Source: Lewinellaceae bacterium
Lineage (GTDB): Bacteria; Bacteroidota; Bacteroidia; Chitinophagales; Saprospiraceae
DNA length: 64,000 nucleotides
NCBI GenBank assembly: GCA_020636005.1
Contig: JACJYR010000003.1
Span: 310,001-374,000 of the forward strand
Direction of reading: 5' to 3'
The notes beneath the pieces were generated by a model. That model made no database searches and was not told where the DNA came from. It saw nothing but the letters and a program-made list of their open reading frames with translations. This document shows positions 35,175 through 44,287 of the stretch, piece by piece. The stretch's first letter is position 1; each line of letters starts with the position of its first letter. A program made the position numbers and the translations under genes.

Positions 35175-35620
35175 TACGACATAAAATAAGTTTTCTATAC
35201 AGGAGGCTGCCCCACATTCAATTTTTGGAAGATGACGCCGGGTATGGTTTCAAGCAAGGCCACGAAGTTGCCAGTAAATATCTTCCCTGACTTTTTGCGA
35301 AACGTTCGGTTTCCGATTTTCAAAATTGACTGATGAGACGGCCTGCTGTTCGTGGATTGCCTATCTATTTTAATTGCGACATATAGATCACTGTGCTTTG
35401 AAGCGTACCATACAAATTGGAAAAGAAGGTTATAATTTAATCCTGAAAGCCTGGATAAATTAGCTTCATTGCTAATTTTGCCAAACTAAAACCTTAAATT
35501 CCTGCTGGTCAACACAAAACGAGATTCCAAAAACTGCTATTTGCAACTGAACCAGCATTTTCAGCCCCTCGCCAAACAACAATCTACATTTTTCTTTTTT
35601 AAACCTTCACGCCATATCAT
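35175..35620. other. Non-coding region between the glycoside hydrolase and a DUF4442 gene
   Basis: About 445 bases, A/T-rich. I see no hairpin with T-run, repeat, or frame with coding character. It presumably holds the promoter of the DUF4442 gene, but no clear TAnnTTTG box was found. Confidence 0.5.
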
Positions 35621-36112
35621 TTGGAAAAGCTTGCTCCCGTTGCCGCCAAATACCTTCACGACATCCAATCCACTGGGAAATTAAAGCTCTATTTTTTAAA
35701 AAACCTGCCTTCTGCGGCCTGGTGGGGCCTGCGGGTAAAATCGGCCACCCCCTACCGTGCTGAGGTCGTCATACCCTACAATTGGCGGACGAAAAACCCT
35801 TTCCGTTCCATTTACTTTGCCGCACTGGCCGGAGCGGGCGAGCTTTCGACCGGCATTCTGGCCAATCTGGCACGTATGGGAAAAGTCCCAATCTCTATGT
35901 TGGTGGTGCGGCAGGAAGCCGAATTTGTAAAGAAGGCCACCACGCCCATTACTTTCACTTGCGAAGAAGGGGCACTGGTGCAGGAAACCGTAAAAAAGGC
36001 CGTTGAAACAAGGCTGCCCCAAACGCTCAGGATGACAGGGACGGGCAGGGACGCCACCGGCGAAATCGTCTGTAAAGTTTACATGACCTGGTCGTTTAAA
36101 GCAAAGGGATAA
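35621..36112 (+). CDS. DUF4442 hotdog-fold protein (thioesterase-like)
   Basis: A 163-residue protein. The first plausible start is TTG at 35621, since an in-frame stop lies at 35600 and no ATG exists before the conserved core. The core WWGLRVKSATPYRAEVVIPYNWRTKNPFRSIYFAALAGAGELSTGI is the DUF4442 signature: a hotdog beta-sheet with a buried helix, related to acyl-CoA thioesterases and to the YiiD C-terminal domain. The Asn-Pro-x-x-Ser-x-Tyr-x-x-Ala motif would form the acyl pocket. The substrate is unknown. It is followed 133 bases later by a Nudix gene on the same strand. Confidence 0.75.
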   Translation: MEKLAPVAAKYLHDIQSTGKLKLYFLKNLPSAAWWGLRVKSATPYRAEVVIPYNWRTKNPFRSIYFAALAGAGELSTGILANLARMGKVPISMLVVRQEAEFVKKATTPITFTCEEGALVQETVKKAVETRLPQTLRMTGTGRDATGEIVCKVYMTWSFKAKG

Positions 36113-36245
36113 CTTTGTTGCGCTGGTTCGGGAAATTTTTATGGTAACGCATGCAGCACTAAGCCGCCCGTATCAGGGGCATTTGATGAACCGGTACGGG
36201 ATCTTAGGAATTTCGGAGGCCCAATAACTTTAAGATCAAAACAAC

Positions 36246-36773
36246 ATGAACTTTTGCAGCAACTGCGGCTCCCCGGCACTAAAAAATGTGATCCCCATTG
36301 GTGACAACCGGCACCGGCTCGTATGCGGGCGCTGCGGCACTATCCATTACCACAATCCTAAGATTATCACTGGTTGCCTGCCCCTGTGGCAGGATAAGGT
36401 TTTGCTATGCAAAAGGGCCATTGAGCCCCGCCAGGGTTACTGGAACATCCCGGCAGGCTTCCTGGAACTGGGCGAAACGGTGGAGGCTGGCGCGATGAGG
36501 GAAGTTTGGGAGGAAGCAGAGGCAAGGGTATCCATAATAGGGGTACACACAATTTTCACTTTCACCAAATTCCACCATATTTATATCCAATTCCTGGGCA
36601 ACCTTATCAATGGGGAGTACGGGGTAGGTGTGGAGAGCCTGGAGACCCGGCTATTTGCAGAAGCTGAAATCCCCTGGGATGAAATAGCTTTTGAATCTTC
36701 GCATTTTGCCCTCAGGAAATTTTTTGAAGACCAGAAAAATGGGCGCCAGCAAGTACACTTAGGTGCCATTTAG
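36246..36773 (+). CDS. Nudix hydrolase with N-terminal zinc ribbon (NADH pyrophosphatase-like)
   Basis: A 175-residue enzyme. Residues 1-40 form a zinc ribbon (C4-x2-C7 and C27-x2-C30) and HYHNPKIITGCLPLW, as in NudC-type NADH pyrophosphatases but without their N-terminal domain. The Nudix box is GFLELGETVEAGAMREVWEEAEA, with REV-x-EE intact and Glu at the first position. The segment CKRAIEPRQGYWNIPAGFLE is typical of this subgroup. It probably cleaves a dinucleotide or nucleoside diphosphate derivative. Its stop codon at 36771-36773 adjoins copy 1 of the dispersed palindromic element. Confidence 0.88.
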   Translation: MNFCSNCGSPALKNVIPIGDNRHRLVCGRCGTIHYHNPKIITGCLPLWQDKVLLCKRAIEPRQGYWNIPAGFLELGETVEAGAMREVWEEAEARVSIIGVHTIFTFTKFHHIYIQFLGNLINGEYGVGVESLETRLFAEAEIPWDEIAFESSHFALRKFFEDQKNGRQQVHLGAI

Positions 36774-37277
36774 TAACTATGAAAAAATAACTTCACCGTT
36801 TTGATTTTGAAAACCCTAGCATTGGAGGGGTTTTTAAAAATAAAATAGTCATTTTTTTCCCTTCGATCCTTAGCATTATTTCCCTGCCGTATATTTTTTT
36901 TTACTGAATCAAAACTTTGATTACCCACGTGTTGCCCTCCATTTGCAGTCCCCTTGTTTCCGGTAAAAAATAGTCTTATTCCAAATAAAAAGCTGGCTCT
37001 CCCATTTTTCCCAATACGTGATATTGGTCACTGCCCAGGCGCTCCCATCACCTGAAATTTGGGCTATTGATTTTTGCATGGTAAAACGGGCAGCCTTTTC
37101 TGACAAAAATCATTGGCAGCGGTTTGCATCCATCATTTTCAACAGGCAGGCCGTGCTCTAATTTTGTGGAAAGAGGCAGTGGAATTGCCTTTTTTATACA
37201 CACCAGTTGATGTTGCCCATTTTTTAACAAATATGGACTTGAAACTTATTTTCCAACCTAACTAAATTATCTGTTTT
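36774..37277. other. Non-coding region with palindromic repeat and candidate promoter
   Basis: 504 bases. It starts with copy 1 of the palindromic element (36779-36870). Near the right end are TAATTTTG (37159-37166, a -7-like box) and a hairpin AAGAGGCA...TGCCTTTT followed by T residues (37171-37195), which could be a leader hairpin or a weak terminator. Short open frames on the minus strand (for example 36921-37106) have no coding features. Confidence 0.5.
36779..36870. repeat. Dispersed palindromic element, copy 1
   Basis: Matches the copies at 47814-47907 and 53855-53948 over its length. It starts ATGAAAAAATAACTTC and ends CCTTCGATCCT. The arms around AAACCCT and AGGGGTTT can pair, as can parts of CGTTTTG and TAAAATAG through G-U pairs. 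It begins five bases after the Nudix stop codon. Confidence 0.75.
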
Positions 37278-38690
37278 ATGAAAGTTGAACAAATCTATAC
37301 CGGATGCCTGGCGGAAGCCGCCTACTATATCGAAAGCAACGGGGAAGCTGTTATTATTGACCCGTTGCGCGATGTAGAACCTTATTTAGAAAAAGCAAAG
37401 GCCGACAATGCCAAAATAAAGTACGTGCTGGAAACCCACTTCCATGCTGACTTCGTGTCAGGCCACCTGGATCTGGCCAAAAAAACAGGTGCCACCATCG
37501 TCTATGGCCCAACGGCCCAGCCCAATTTCAAGGCGCACATTGCCAAGGACAACGAAATACTAAAAGTCGGCAATGTCTTCCTGAAAGTCCTGCACACCCC
37601 AGGACATACCATGGAAAGTACCACCTACCTCCTGAGAGACGAGCAAGGAAAGGACTACGCCATTTTCACCGGCGACACCTTGTTCCTCGGCGATGTTGGC
37701 CGGCCAGACCTGGCCATTAAGCAAGGCGAACTGACCCGGGAAGACCTGGCCGGCTTTCTGTTCGACTCCCTGCGCAACAAGATTATGCCGCTGGCCGATG
37801 ATGTCATTGTTTATCCGGGCCACGGCGCAGGTTCTGCCTGCGGCAAAAAAATGAGCAAGGAAACACAGGGCAGGCTGGGCGACCAAAAAGTGTTCAACTA
37901 CGCCCTCCGTGCCGATATGACCAGGGCCGAATTTGTGAAGGAAGTGACGACCGGCCTCGTCGAACCGCCGCAGTATTTTCCGAAAAATGCAGTGATGAAC
38001 AAGATGGGCTATACCAGTATTGACGAAGTGCGGGAACAAGGAACGCAGGCACTCAGTACCCGGGCCTTCAAAGCTGCCTGGGAAGGCAACGACGCACTCG
38101 TGCTGGATACCCGCCACGAAAAAGAATTCGTAAAAGGGTTTATTCCAGGTTCCATCTTCATTGGCCTGGATGGCGATTTTGCCCCCTGGGTTGGTGCGCT
38201 AATCCCTGACTTGAAACAACCAATCCTCATCGTAGCGGAACCGGGCCGGGAACTGGAAGTGGTGGACAGGCTGGCCAGGGTGGGCTACGACAACCCCATT
38301 GGCTACCTGAAAGGAGGTTTCCAGGCATGGACACAGGCGGGGGAAGAGGTAGATACTCTGAAAGAAATGGCCTCTGCTGATTTTGCCAAACTGGTGAAAA
38401 AGGAACCTATTGGCCTGCTCGACGTCCGCAAAGCAAGCGAGTTCAATGCTGAACATTTCGTCGGGGCGCACAACTTCCCGCTCGACTTTATCAACAGGAA
38501 CATGGTGCAGCTCGATCGCAGCAAGAAATACTACCTGCATTGTGCCAGCGGGTACCGATCTGTCATCGCTGCCTCCATCCTGCGGTCGAGGGGCTTCATG
38601 GATTTGATCAACCTCCCGGGTGGTTTTAAAGAACTGAAAGAAACAGACCTGAAGCGCACCGAATACAAGGAGCAATTGACAGAACTTTGA
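37278..38690 (+). CDS. MBL-fold persulfide dioxygenase with two rhodanese domains (CstB-like)
   Basis: A 470-residue cytoplasmic enzyme. Residues 1-245 are a metallo-beta-lactamase domain with H54-F-H56-A-D58 and H63 (THFHADFVSGH), the TPGHTMES His and GDTLFLGDVGRPDL, the last being characteristic of glutathione or low-molecular-weight persulfide dioxygenases (ETHE1 class). About 265-360 is a rhodanese domain whose active loop is AEPGRELE, without Cys. About 365-470 is a second rhodanese domain with catalytic Cys422 (YLHCASGYRS). This order equals CstB, which oxidises persulfides to sulfite and thiosulfate. No sulfide-responsive regulator or quinone reductase lies adjacent. Confidence 0.9.
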   Translation: MKVEQIYTGCLAEAAYYIESNGEAVIIDPLRDVEPYLEKAKADNAKIKYVLETHFHADFVSGHLDLAKKTGATIVYGPTAQPNFKAHIAKDNEILKVGNVFLKVLHTPGHTMESTTYLLRDEQGKDYAIFTGDTLFLGDVGRPDLAIKQGELTREDLAGFLFDSLRNKIMPLADDVIVYPGHGAGSACGKKMSKETQGRLGDQKVFNYALRADMTRAEFVKEVTTGLVEPPQYFPKNAVMNKMGYTSIDEVREQGTQALSTRAFKAAWEGNDALVLDTRHEKEFVKGFIPGSIFIGLDGDFAPWVGALIPDLKQPILIVAEPGRELEVVDRLARVGYDNPIGYLKGGFQAWTQAGEEVDTLKEMASADFAKLVKKEPIGLLDVRKASEFNAEHFVGAHNFPLDFINRNMVQLDRSKKYYLHCASGYRSVIAASILRSRGFMDLINLPGGFKELKETDLKRTEYKEQLTEL

Positions 38691-38873
38691 TGCTGTATGG
38701 CCAGTTTCTTGGTCCCACAGTTCTCAGTTGGCAGTTCGCAAGTTTGACAGTCCACATGCTATATTTCGCTTAGTGGACATAAATGGTTTTCATTCTTCCC
38801 TGGACTGCCGGACTGAAGACTGCCGCACTGAGGCCTGTCGAACCAAAAGATGAGTTGTTCGATTTTCAAATAA

Positions 38874-38904
38874 GGGTTGATCCTTCGTGGATTGACCCTT
38901 TTTT
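38874..38904 (+). terminator. Intrinsic terminator-like hairpin, possibly a leader attenuator
   Basis: GGGTTGATCC (38874-38883), loop TTCGT, GGATTGACCC (38889-38898), then TTTTTTG. The 10-bp stem has two G-U pairs. It ends only 13 bases before the glycerate kinase ATG, leaving no room for a promoter, so if it terminates it would act inside that gene's leader. Confidence 0.65.
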
Positions 38905-38917
38905 GTTTTTTTGTCGA

Positions 38918-40063
38918 ATGAAAATAATTGTAGCAGCCGATTCATTCAAGGATGCGCTTTCTGCCCTGAAAGTTTGCCAGGCTATTCGGCGAGGGATTCT
39001 GCAAGCACAACCCGGGGCGGAAGTTATCCTTTTCCCCCTTGCGGACGGAGGCGAAGGAGTTGCAGAAGTGGTAGCTTATCATTTAAAATGCAAGCAGATT
39101 TCCTTGCAGGTGGCAGATCCCTTGGGCCGTCCGGTTCGTGCCACCTATTGCTATTCGGCCGGGAGCAGGGTGGCGTTTGTCGAAATGGCACAGGCTTCGG
39201 GGCTGCAATTGCTGAGCCTGGAGGAGCGAGACCCAATGAAAACCACTACCTACGGTACCGGGCAATTGATCAAGGATGCCATATTCCGGGGGGCAGAGAA
39301 AATATTGCTGGGCATTGGCGGTAGTGCTACCAACGATGCGGGGATGGGGATGGCTGCTGCATTGGGCTGGCGTTTTTTGGGCGTAAATGGGCAGTCAATT
39401 ATACCCAAGGGGGAAAACCTGGGAAAGGTGGTAGCAATTGAGGGTGGCTTATTGGATGGCTTAACCCGACTGAACGATCCTCCCGTCATCGAAGTGCTGT
39501 GCGATGTGGCGAACCCGCTTTTTGGCCCTACCGGTGCAGCAAGGACTTACGCAAGGCAAAAAGGGGCGGACGAGGAATCCATTGATAAGCTGGAAGCGGG
39601 GATGCGTCATTTTTCAGAGGTATTGGATCGGCATTTTGGGAAGAACTTCACCGAAGTACCAGGGGCAGGTGCCGCCGGCGGAATGGGCGCTGGTGCCCTC
39701 GCATTCTTACAGGCGAGGCTGCGGCCCGGCATCGAAGCCATGTTGGAACTGACCAGTTTCGACCAACAACTTGCCGGGGTTGATTTGGTCATCACCGGGG
39801 AAGGCAAACTGGATGCGCAAACGATGAGTGGCAAATTAATCCAGGGTATCTGCAAACGGGCGGGCAGGCAGGGCGTGCCAGTGATCGCTATGTGCGGCAC
39901 CCTGGAAGCTACGATGCCACAAATTGAAGCGATTGGCCTGACTGCCGCATTTTCCATCATCCAAAAACCGCAAACCTTAAAAGAAGCAATCCTGGAGACA
40001 AGGCAAGGACTTCAAAGTTTGGCATATAATGTTTTGAAAACCATAGGTTTGGGGAAAACATAA
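38918..40063 (+). CDS. Glycerate kinase (GlxK/GarK family)
   Basis: A 381-residue cytoplasmic enzyme that phosphorylates D-glycerate. The ATG at 38918 (MKIIVAADSFKDALSAL) gives the normal start; an in-frame ATG at 38783 would add 45 residues translated from the leader hairpin region. Landmarks are FPLADGGEGVAEV, the ATP-side ILLGIGGSATNDAGMGMAAALGWRFL, VLCDVANPLFGPTGAA, GAGAAGGMGAGALAF, and DLVITGEGKLDAQTMSGK, followed by VPVIAMCGTLE. The first of the two glycerate kinase classes in bacteria. Product position (2- or 3-phosphoglycerate) depends on subclass. Downstream neighbour is unrelated. Confidence 0.92.
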   Translation: MKIIVAADSFKDALSALKVCQAIRRGILQAQPGAEVILFPLADGGEGVAEVVAYHLKCKQISLQVADPLGRPVRATYCYSAGSRVAFVEMAQASGLQLLSLEERDPMKTTTYGTGQLIKDAIFRGAEKILLGIGGSATNDAGMGMAAALGWRFLGVNGQSIIPKGENLGKVVAIEGGLLDGLTRLNDPPVIEVLCDVANPLFGPTGAARTYARQKGADEESIDKLEAGMRHFSEVLDRHFGKNFTEVPGAGAAGGMGAGALAFLQARLRPGIEAMLELTSFDQQLAGVDLVITGEGKLDAQTMSGKLIQGICKRAGRQGVPVIAMCGTLEATMPQIEAIGLTAAFSIIQKPQTLKEAILETRQGLQSLAYNVLKTIGLGKT

Positions 40064-40475
40064 TTCCCGAACTGCATTTTTTTTCAAATCATTTTCCGCT
40101 TGCTTTCAAATTTCTGCTTATTTTAGCGCCATTGATAACTACACTGTCTCACCCACAACCGTATGAAACTTAAAGAATTAACCGACTGCTTCTCCAATTT
40201 TTATCCTTGTATGTTCCAGCCCGCCCTGGGAACGAAAAATGGATCAAGAACAAGAAAACAACCTGCCTTTCCCGATCCTGTTTTTTCAAAAAAGCAAAGC
40301 TATCCGTCCTATCGAACTGCAAGCTATCCGACATCGGCAGTTTGTAGGGTGTTTATGGTAGCCAATATCTTATAGGCTTTCACAGTGGGTGTTGATTTTT
40401 TTTGTCAACTTTGGCACTGGCGCAAGCCAATCAGTTCTTTGTGATACTAATTTGTTTAACTAAAAAATTTTTGTT
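40064..40475. other. Non-coding region upstream of the PA-domain surface protein
   Basis: 412 bases. An open frame of 70 codons (40163-40375) starts MKLKELTDCFSNFYPC but has no recognisable domain. GTCAACTTTGGCAC near 40404-40417 resembles a -7 region and would start a leader of about 60 bases for the gene at 40476. No terminator hairpin is seen after glycerate kinase. Confidence 0.5.
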
Positions 40476-43400
40476 ATGCTAAAAGACTACTTATCTAAAC
40501 TATTTTCCGTGGCGGTATTCCTTGCCGGCTTTTCAAGCCTACAGGCGCAGTACCTCCAGATTTCCTCCCCGGCCTCTATCGCAGGGGACTACCCCGCCCG
40601 GCCATCCATTTTCTTCGGCCCGGCCCTCACCGCCGATATATCCGGCGATCTCATACTGGCTGATGATGGCGACGATACGGATGTGAACGGCGATGGCATC
40701 CTCGGTACGGCATCTGATGGCTGCCAAACACTGCTCAACGACATGACCGGCAAAATAGCGCTCATTGACCGGGGCGAGTGTGCTTTTGTCCTGAAAGCAC
40801 AGGAGGCCCAAGCTGCTGGTGCTATTGCCGTGATTATTTGTAACAATGATGTTGCAAATCCTGATCAAATCCGTGGCATGGCTGGGGATGATATGGGCAC
40901 ATTGTCCATACCCGCTGCGATGGTGAGCTACAACAATTGCAGCCTTATCAAGGCTGAACTTGCCAACGGGACGGTCTCCGGTACCCTGTTGGCACCTACT
41001 GCTGGCGAGGCTTGCGCCACTGCCCTGACAGCCGTCGAAGGTACAAACACTGCTCCGGAGATTACCGGTGGAAGCGCTTTGCTTCCTGATGCAGTCGGCG
41101 CCCTGTATTACACTTTCACGCCTGCTGCTGACGCCCTGATGACCGTAAGTTCCTGCGGCAATGGCGTGGATACCCGCCTGAGCGTTTATGGCGGTTGCGA
41201 TGCGCTGACGGGGACGGCATTGGCGGCAAATGATGACTGTGACGCCGGTAATGATGATTTCGGCTCGGAGGTCAGTCTTATAGTTACCGCCGGCACTGAA
41301 TACATTATCTTTTGGGACGATGCCTATGAAACCACTTCCTTCGACTGGACACTCACCCTGAGCGCCATTCCCGATGTTTTGGTTACTTTCAACGTTGACA
41401 TGAAAAATGAGACCGTAGCTGGCGATGGCGTAAAAGTGATCATCAACAGTGTTCAGGAAGTGAACATGACGGATGATGGGGACGGTACCTGGTCGCTGTC
41501 CGGCACTGTACCTGCAGGTTCAGTCTTCGACTATCGTTTCGCCAATGGTTCCGGCAATGCGGAAGACAATCCCGATGTGGACAATTGCCGCACCCTGAGC
41601 GTTGGCTTAAACCCAGTTTCAACAATTACTTATTGCTACAACTCCTGTTTCGTATGCCCACCTGATGTGGCCTGCCCTAATTGGATTGACGACGACTTTG
41701 AAAACTATTCAACCGGTACACTTGGCGACCAGGATCCAAACGATGCCTGGACTACCTGGACATTCGACCCGGGCGGTGATGATGATGGAGTTATTTCCAA
41801 CACCCAAGCAAATAGTGGCGTAAACGCATTGGAAATATCTGAAGCAGGTGGAGACGACGTGCTGATGTTGCTCGGTGACCGCACCAGCGGCAATTTCATC
41901 CTGAAATGGAAAATGTACATCCCTACGGGTAGTGCAGGCTACTATAACCTGCAAAAACAGCAAAATTCTCCCGGAGCTACTGGCGGTTTTGCTACACAAG
42001 TCACTTTCAATGCAGGCGGTACCGGGACTATGGACGCAGGTGTGGCAAACGCAGCTACCTTCACCTTCCCGCACGACACCTGGTTCGAAGTATATCAATC
42101 CTTCGACCTCGACAACGACTGGACAAGGCTTTGGATAGATGGACAAAGCGTGTATGAGTGGCCCGTAAGCTGGCAGACTTTCATGACCACAGGGGCAAAA
42201 CAACTGGGTGCTATTGACTTCTTCGGGAACGCAGGTAACCTGTTTTGGGTGGACGATGTACTCTTCAAGCAAATCGAAGCCTGCCCAGCCAATGCCCTGG
42301 TATGCGATGGTTTCGATGGCTACGACCTTGGCAGCACCGGCCCGCAATCACCCTGGTGGACCACCTGGGATTTGATGCCAGGTTCCGCAACAGATGGTCT
42401 CGTGACCAATAACCAATTCCTGAGCTGCGAACAAGCCATGGAAATTTCCGAGGCTGGTGGCGACGATGCTATTCTGGACTTTGGCCTGCGGACAGCCGGA
42501 AATTACCTGTTGAGTTGGGATATGTATGTGCCAACTGGTTTCGGTGCCTATTACAACATCCAGAAAAATTTAGCAACCCTGCCTAATCCTGCTCAAACGG
42601 ACTTTGCCATCCAGGTCAACATGACGCCAGATGGCAATGTTGCTATGGATGCCGGCACTGCGGCAGCTTTTACTTTCACCTATCCACATGATCAGTGGTT
42701 CAATGTTTCCCATCTCATCGACCTGGACAATAACCTGGCTTTCCTTTTTGTAGATGGCGTTGAAGTAGCAGCATGGCCAGCAAGCTGGTCTATCTTCTCC
42801 ACGGCAGGTGCCAAGCAAATCAATGGCGTTGATTTCTTTGGCAATGCAGACAACCTTTACTATGTTGACAATGTGCTATTACAGCAATTGCCATCTATTC
42901 CTGGTAACGTTTGCGCCAGTGCCAACGACATTGACGGAAGCTTCCACCAGGGCCAGGGCACTGCCGTAACTACCGGTATTTATGACAACACCAATTACTA
43001 TGCAACGGGCCTCGATCCAACGGATGGCATTGATTGCTGGAGCGAACCAACTGGCTCAGGTGGCAATCCTACGATTGACAATTCCATCTGGTTCAGCTTT
43101 GAGGGCGACGGTCAGACTTACCACATTGAAACGGTAGAATGTAATTCTACTGATCCTATTGATGGAGGAGATACTCAAATGGCTATTTATTCTGGCGCAG
43201 ATTGTTCCAACCTGACACCTGTGGCCTGTAATGACGACATTGATGCTGCCAATAATGTTTATTGGTCTGCCTTTGATTTAGAGACAGAAGTTGGAGTTTC
43301 CTATCAAATGATGATAGATGGTTTCAATTTCAACGGCACAGCACTTTCTGATGGTGAGTTCTGTTTAGAGATCACCCAGTTGACCGGTGCCCAAATCGTC

Positions 43401-43985
43401 CCCGTCATTTTTGAAGTGGACATGAGCAACGAAACTGGCGTCAATCCGGACGAGGTGTATATCGCAGGTGATTTCAACGGCTGGAGCAATGGCCCGATGA
43501 CTTCCATCGGCAATAACAAATTCAGGGCAACTATTTCCCTGGAAGTAGGCTCTGTCCACGAATACAAGTTTAAAAATGGAGACAGTGGCTGGGAGGATGA
43601 CCCTGCATTGGTCAACTGCGGCGTAGCTAATGGCAACCGGGTTTATACAGTGGAAGCCACACCAACCCTCCAGGCTTTCTGCTTCAATACCTGTGATGCA
43701 ACCTGTATAGCTGGCGCTACCGTGGATCAGGCTTTCGCCAATGCCCTGAGCCTTAGTCCGAACCCTGCCGGCGATTTCGTCAATATCAACTACAACTTCG
43801 AATCTTCTACTGACCTAAATGTGCGGTTGATTAATACCATCGGCCAGATCATGACAATCAGGAACTACGAAAATGTATTGACGGGAACTGAAAAGATTGA
43901 TATTTCCACCCTGCCGACAGGCGCCTATATGGTTGTGTTCTCCAATGGGGAAACCACCTTTGGCAAGCGTTTGATTGTGGAATAA
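40476..43985 (+). CDS. Secreted PA-domain surface protein with duplicated beta-sandwich modules and type A T9SS signal
   Basis: A 1169-residue exported protein. The signal peptide ends near 24 (FSSLQA). Residues about 45-165 are a protease-associated (PA) domain (GKIALIDRGECAFVLKAQEAQAAGA). A pre-peptidase-like domain follows (ACATALTAVEGTNTAPEITGG). Two X25/CBM-like modules, around 305-395 and 975-1065, share the phrases VTFNVDMKNE and VIFEVDMSNE. Between them is a tandem pair of about 200-residue LamG-like modules, both with ALEISEAGGDD / AMEISEAGGDD and a conserved Y-x-P-T-G strand. The second X25-like module includes VYIAGDFNGWSNG. The C-terminus (LSLSPNPAGDFVNINYNF) is a type A sorting domain. 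No catalytic protease domain is present, so it is probably a binding protein. Confidence 0.85.
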   Translation: MLKDYLSKLFSVAVFLAGFSSLQAQYLQISSPASIAGDYPARPSIFFGPALTADISGDLILADDGDDTDVNGDGILGTASDGCQTLLNDMTGKIALIDRGECAFVLKAQEAQAAGAIAVIICNNDVANPDQIRGMAGDDMGTLSIPAAMVSYNNCSLIKAELANGTVSGTLLAPTAGEACATALTAVEGTNTAPEITGGSALLPDAVGALYYTFTPAADALMTVSSCGNGVDTRLSVYGGCDALTGTALAANDDCDAGNDDFGSEVSLIVTAGTEYIIFWDDAYETTSFDWTLTLSAIPDVLVTFNVDMKNETVAGDGVKVIINSVQEVNMTDDGDGTWSLSGTVPAGSVFDYRFANGSGNAEDNPDVDNCRTLSVGLNPVSTITYCYNSCFVCPPDVACPNWIDDDFENYSTGTLGDQDPNDAWTTWTFDPGGDDDGVISNTQANSGVNALEISEAGGDDVLMLLGDRTSGNFILKWKMYIPTGSAGYYNLQKQQNSPGATGGFATQVTFNAGGTGTMDAGVANAATFTFPHDTWFEVYQSFDLDNDWTRLWIDGQSVYEWPVSWQTFMTTGAKQLGAIDFFGNAGNLFWVDDVLFKQIEACPANALVCDGFDGYDLGSTGPQSPWWTTWDLMPGSATDGLVTNNQFLSCEQAMEISEAGGDDAILDFGLRTAGNYLLSWDMYVPTGFGAYYNIQKNLATLPNPAQTDFAIQVNMTPDGNVAMDAGTAAAFTFTYPHDQWFNVSHLIDLDNNLAFLFVDGVEVAAWPASWSIFSTAGAKQINGVDFFGNADNLYYVDNVLLQQLPSIPGNVCASANDIDGSFHQGQGTAVTTGIYDNTNYYATGLDPTDGIDCWSEPTGSGGNPTIDNSIWFSFEGDGQTYHIETVECNSTDPIDGGDTQMAIYSGADCSNLTPVACNDDIDAANNVYWSAFDLETEVGVSYQMMIDGFNFNGTALSDGEFCLEITQLTGAQIVPVIFEVDMSNETGVNPDEVYIAGDFNGWSNGPMTSIGNNKFRATISLEVGSVHEYKFKNGDSGWEDDPALVNCGVANGNRVYTVEATPTLQAFCFNTCDATCIAGATVDQAFANALSLSPNPAGDFVNINYNFESSTDLNVRLINTIGQIMTIRNYENVLTGTEKIDISTLPTGAYMVVFSNGETTFGKRLIVE

Positions 43986-44011
43986 TTGGATTTTCAAACT
44001 GCGTTTTATAG

Positions 44012-44110
44012 ACAATCGTCATTAAAAGTCATTGGTCATTGAAGTCATTTTTTTGAAAATCACTGGCTTAGGATTTTGTTCCAAACAATTTTGAATGTGA
44101 CTATCTATAA
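44012..44110 (+). repeat. Dispersed 99-base repeat, copy B
   Basis: 89/99 bases match the reverse complement of 23228-23326, without gaps. It lies 27 bases after the stop codon of the surface protein gene, in the same orientation relative to that gene as copy A has to its usp gene. The word GTCATT occurs four times within 30 bases (44018-44048). The small hairpin of copy A is not preserved because the flanking half is missing. Confidence 0.85.
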
Positions 44111-44135
44111 CTACCTTGGTTTGAAATAAAAAAAG

Positions 44136-44167
44136 GCCCGCACCGGATTTTCTGGTGCGGGCTTTTT
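44136..44167. terminator. Bidirectional intrinsic terminator
   Basis: GCCCGCACC (44136-44144), nine-base loop, GGTGCGGGC (44154-44162), TTTTT on the right and an A-run on the left. It can end both the surface-protein transcript and the cmk transcript. Confidence 0.92.
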
Positions 44168-44287
44168 CTCTTTTTTGCTGTTAAGAAATAAGATAAAACA
44201 GCCATTTATTTTTTGGAGATTAAATTTTATTCAGTTGATTCCCAATTTCCCAATTTCCACCAATACGCCAACCCAACCACCCAACCC

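Larger units (their letters stand above)
43986..44287. other. Intergenic region with dispersed repeat and bidirectional terminator
   Basis: 302 bases between convergent genes. It holds copy B of the 99-base repeat (44012-44110), then a bidirectional terminator (44136-44167). The remaining 120 bases show nothing further. Confidence 0.6.

Noticed and set aside
36921..37106. Minus-strand frame of 61 codons
   Set aside because: No coding features and no conserved start; lies in a repeat-containing spacer.
40163..40375. Open frame of 70 codons upstream of the PA-domain gene
   Set aside because: A TTATTTTAG box lies upstream, but the peptide shows no recognisable domain and low-complexity Ser/Pro/Lys content. 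Kept only as a remark in the intergenic entry.
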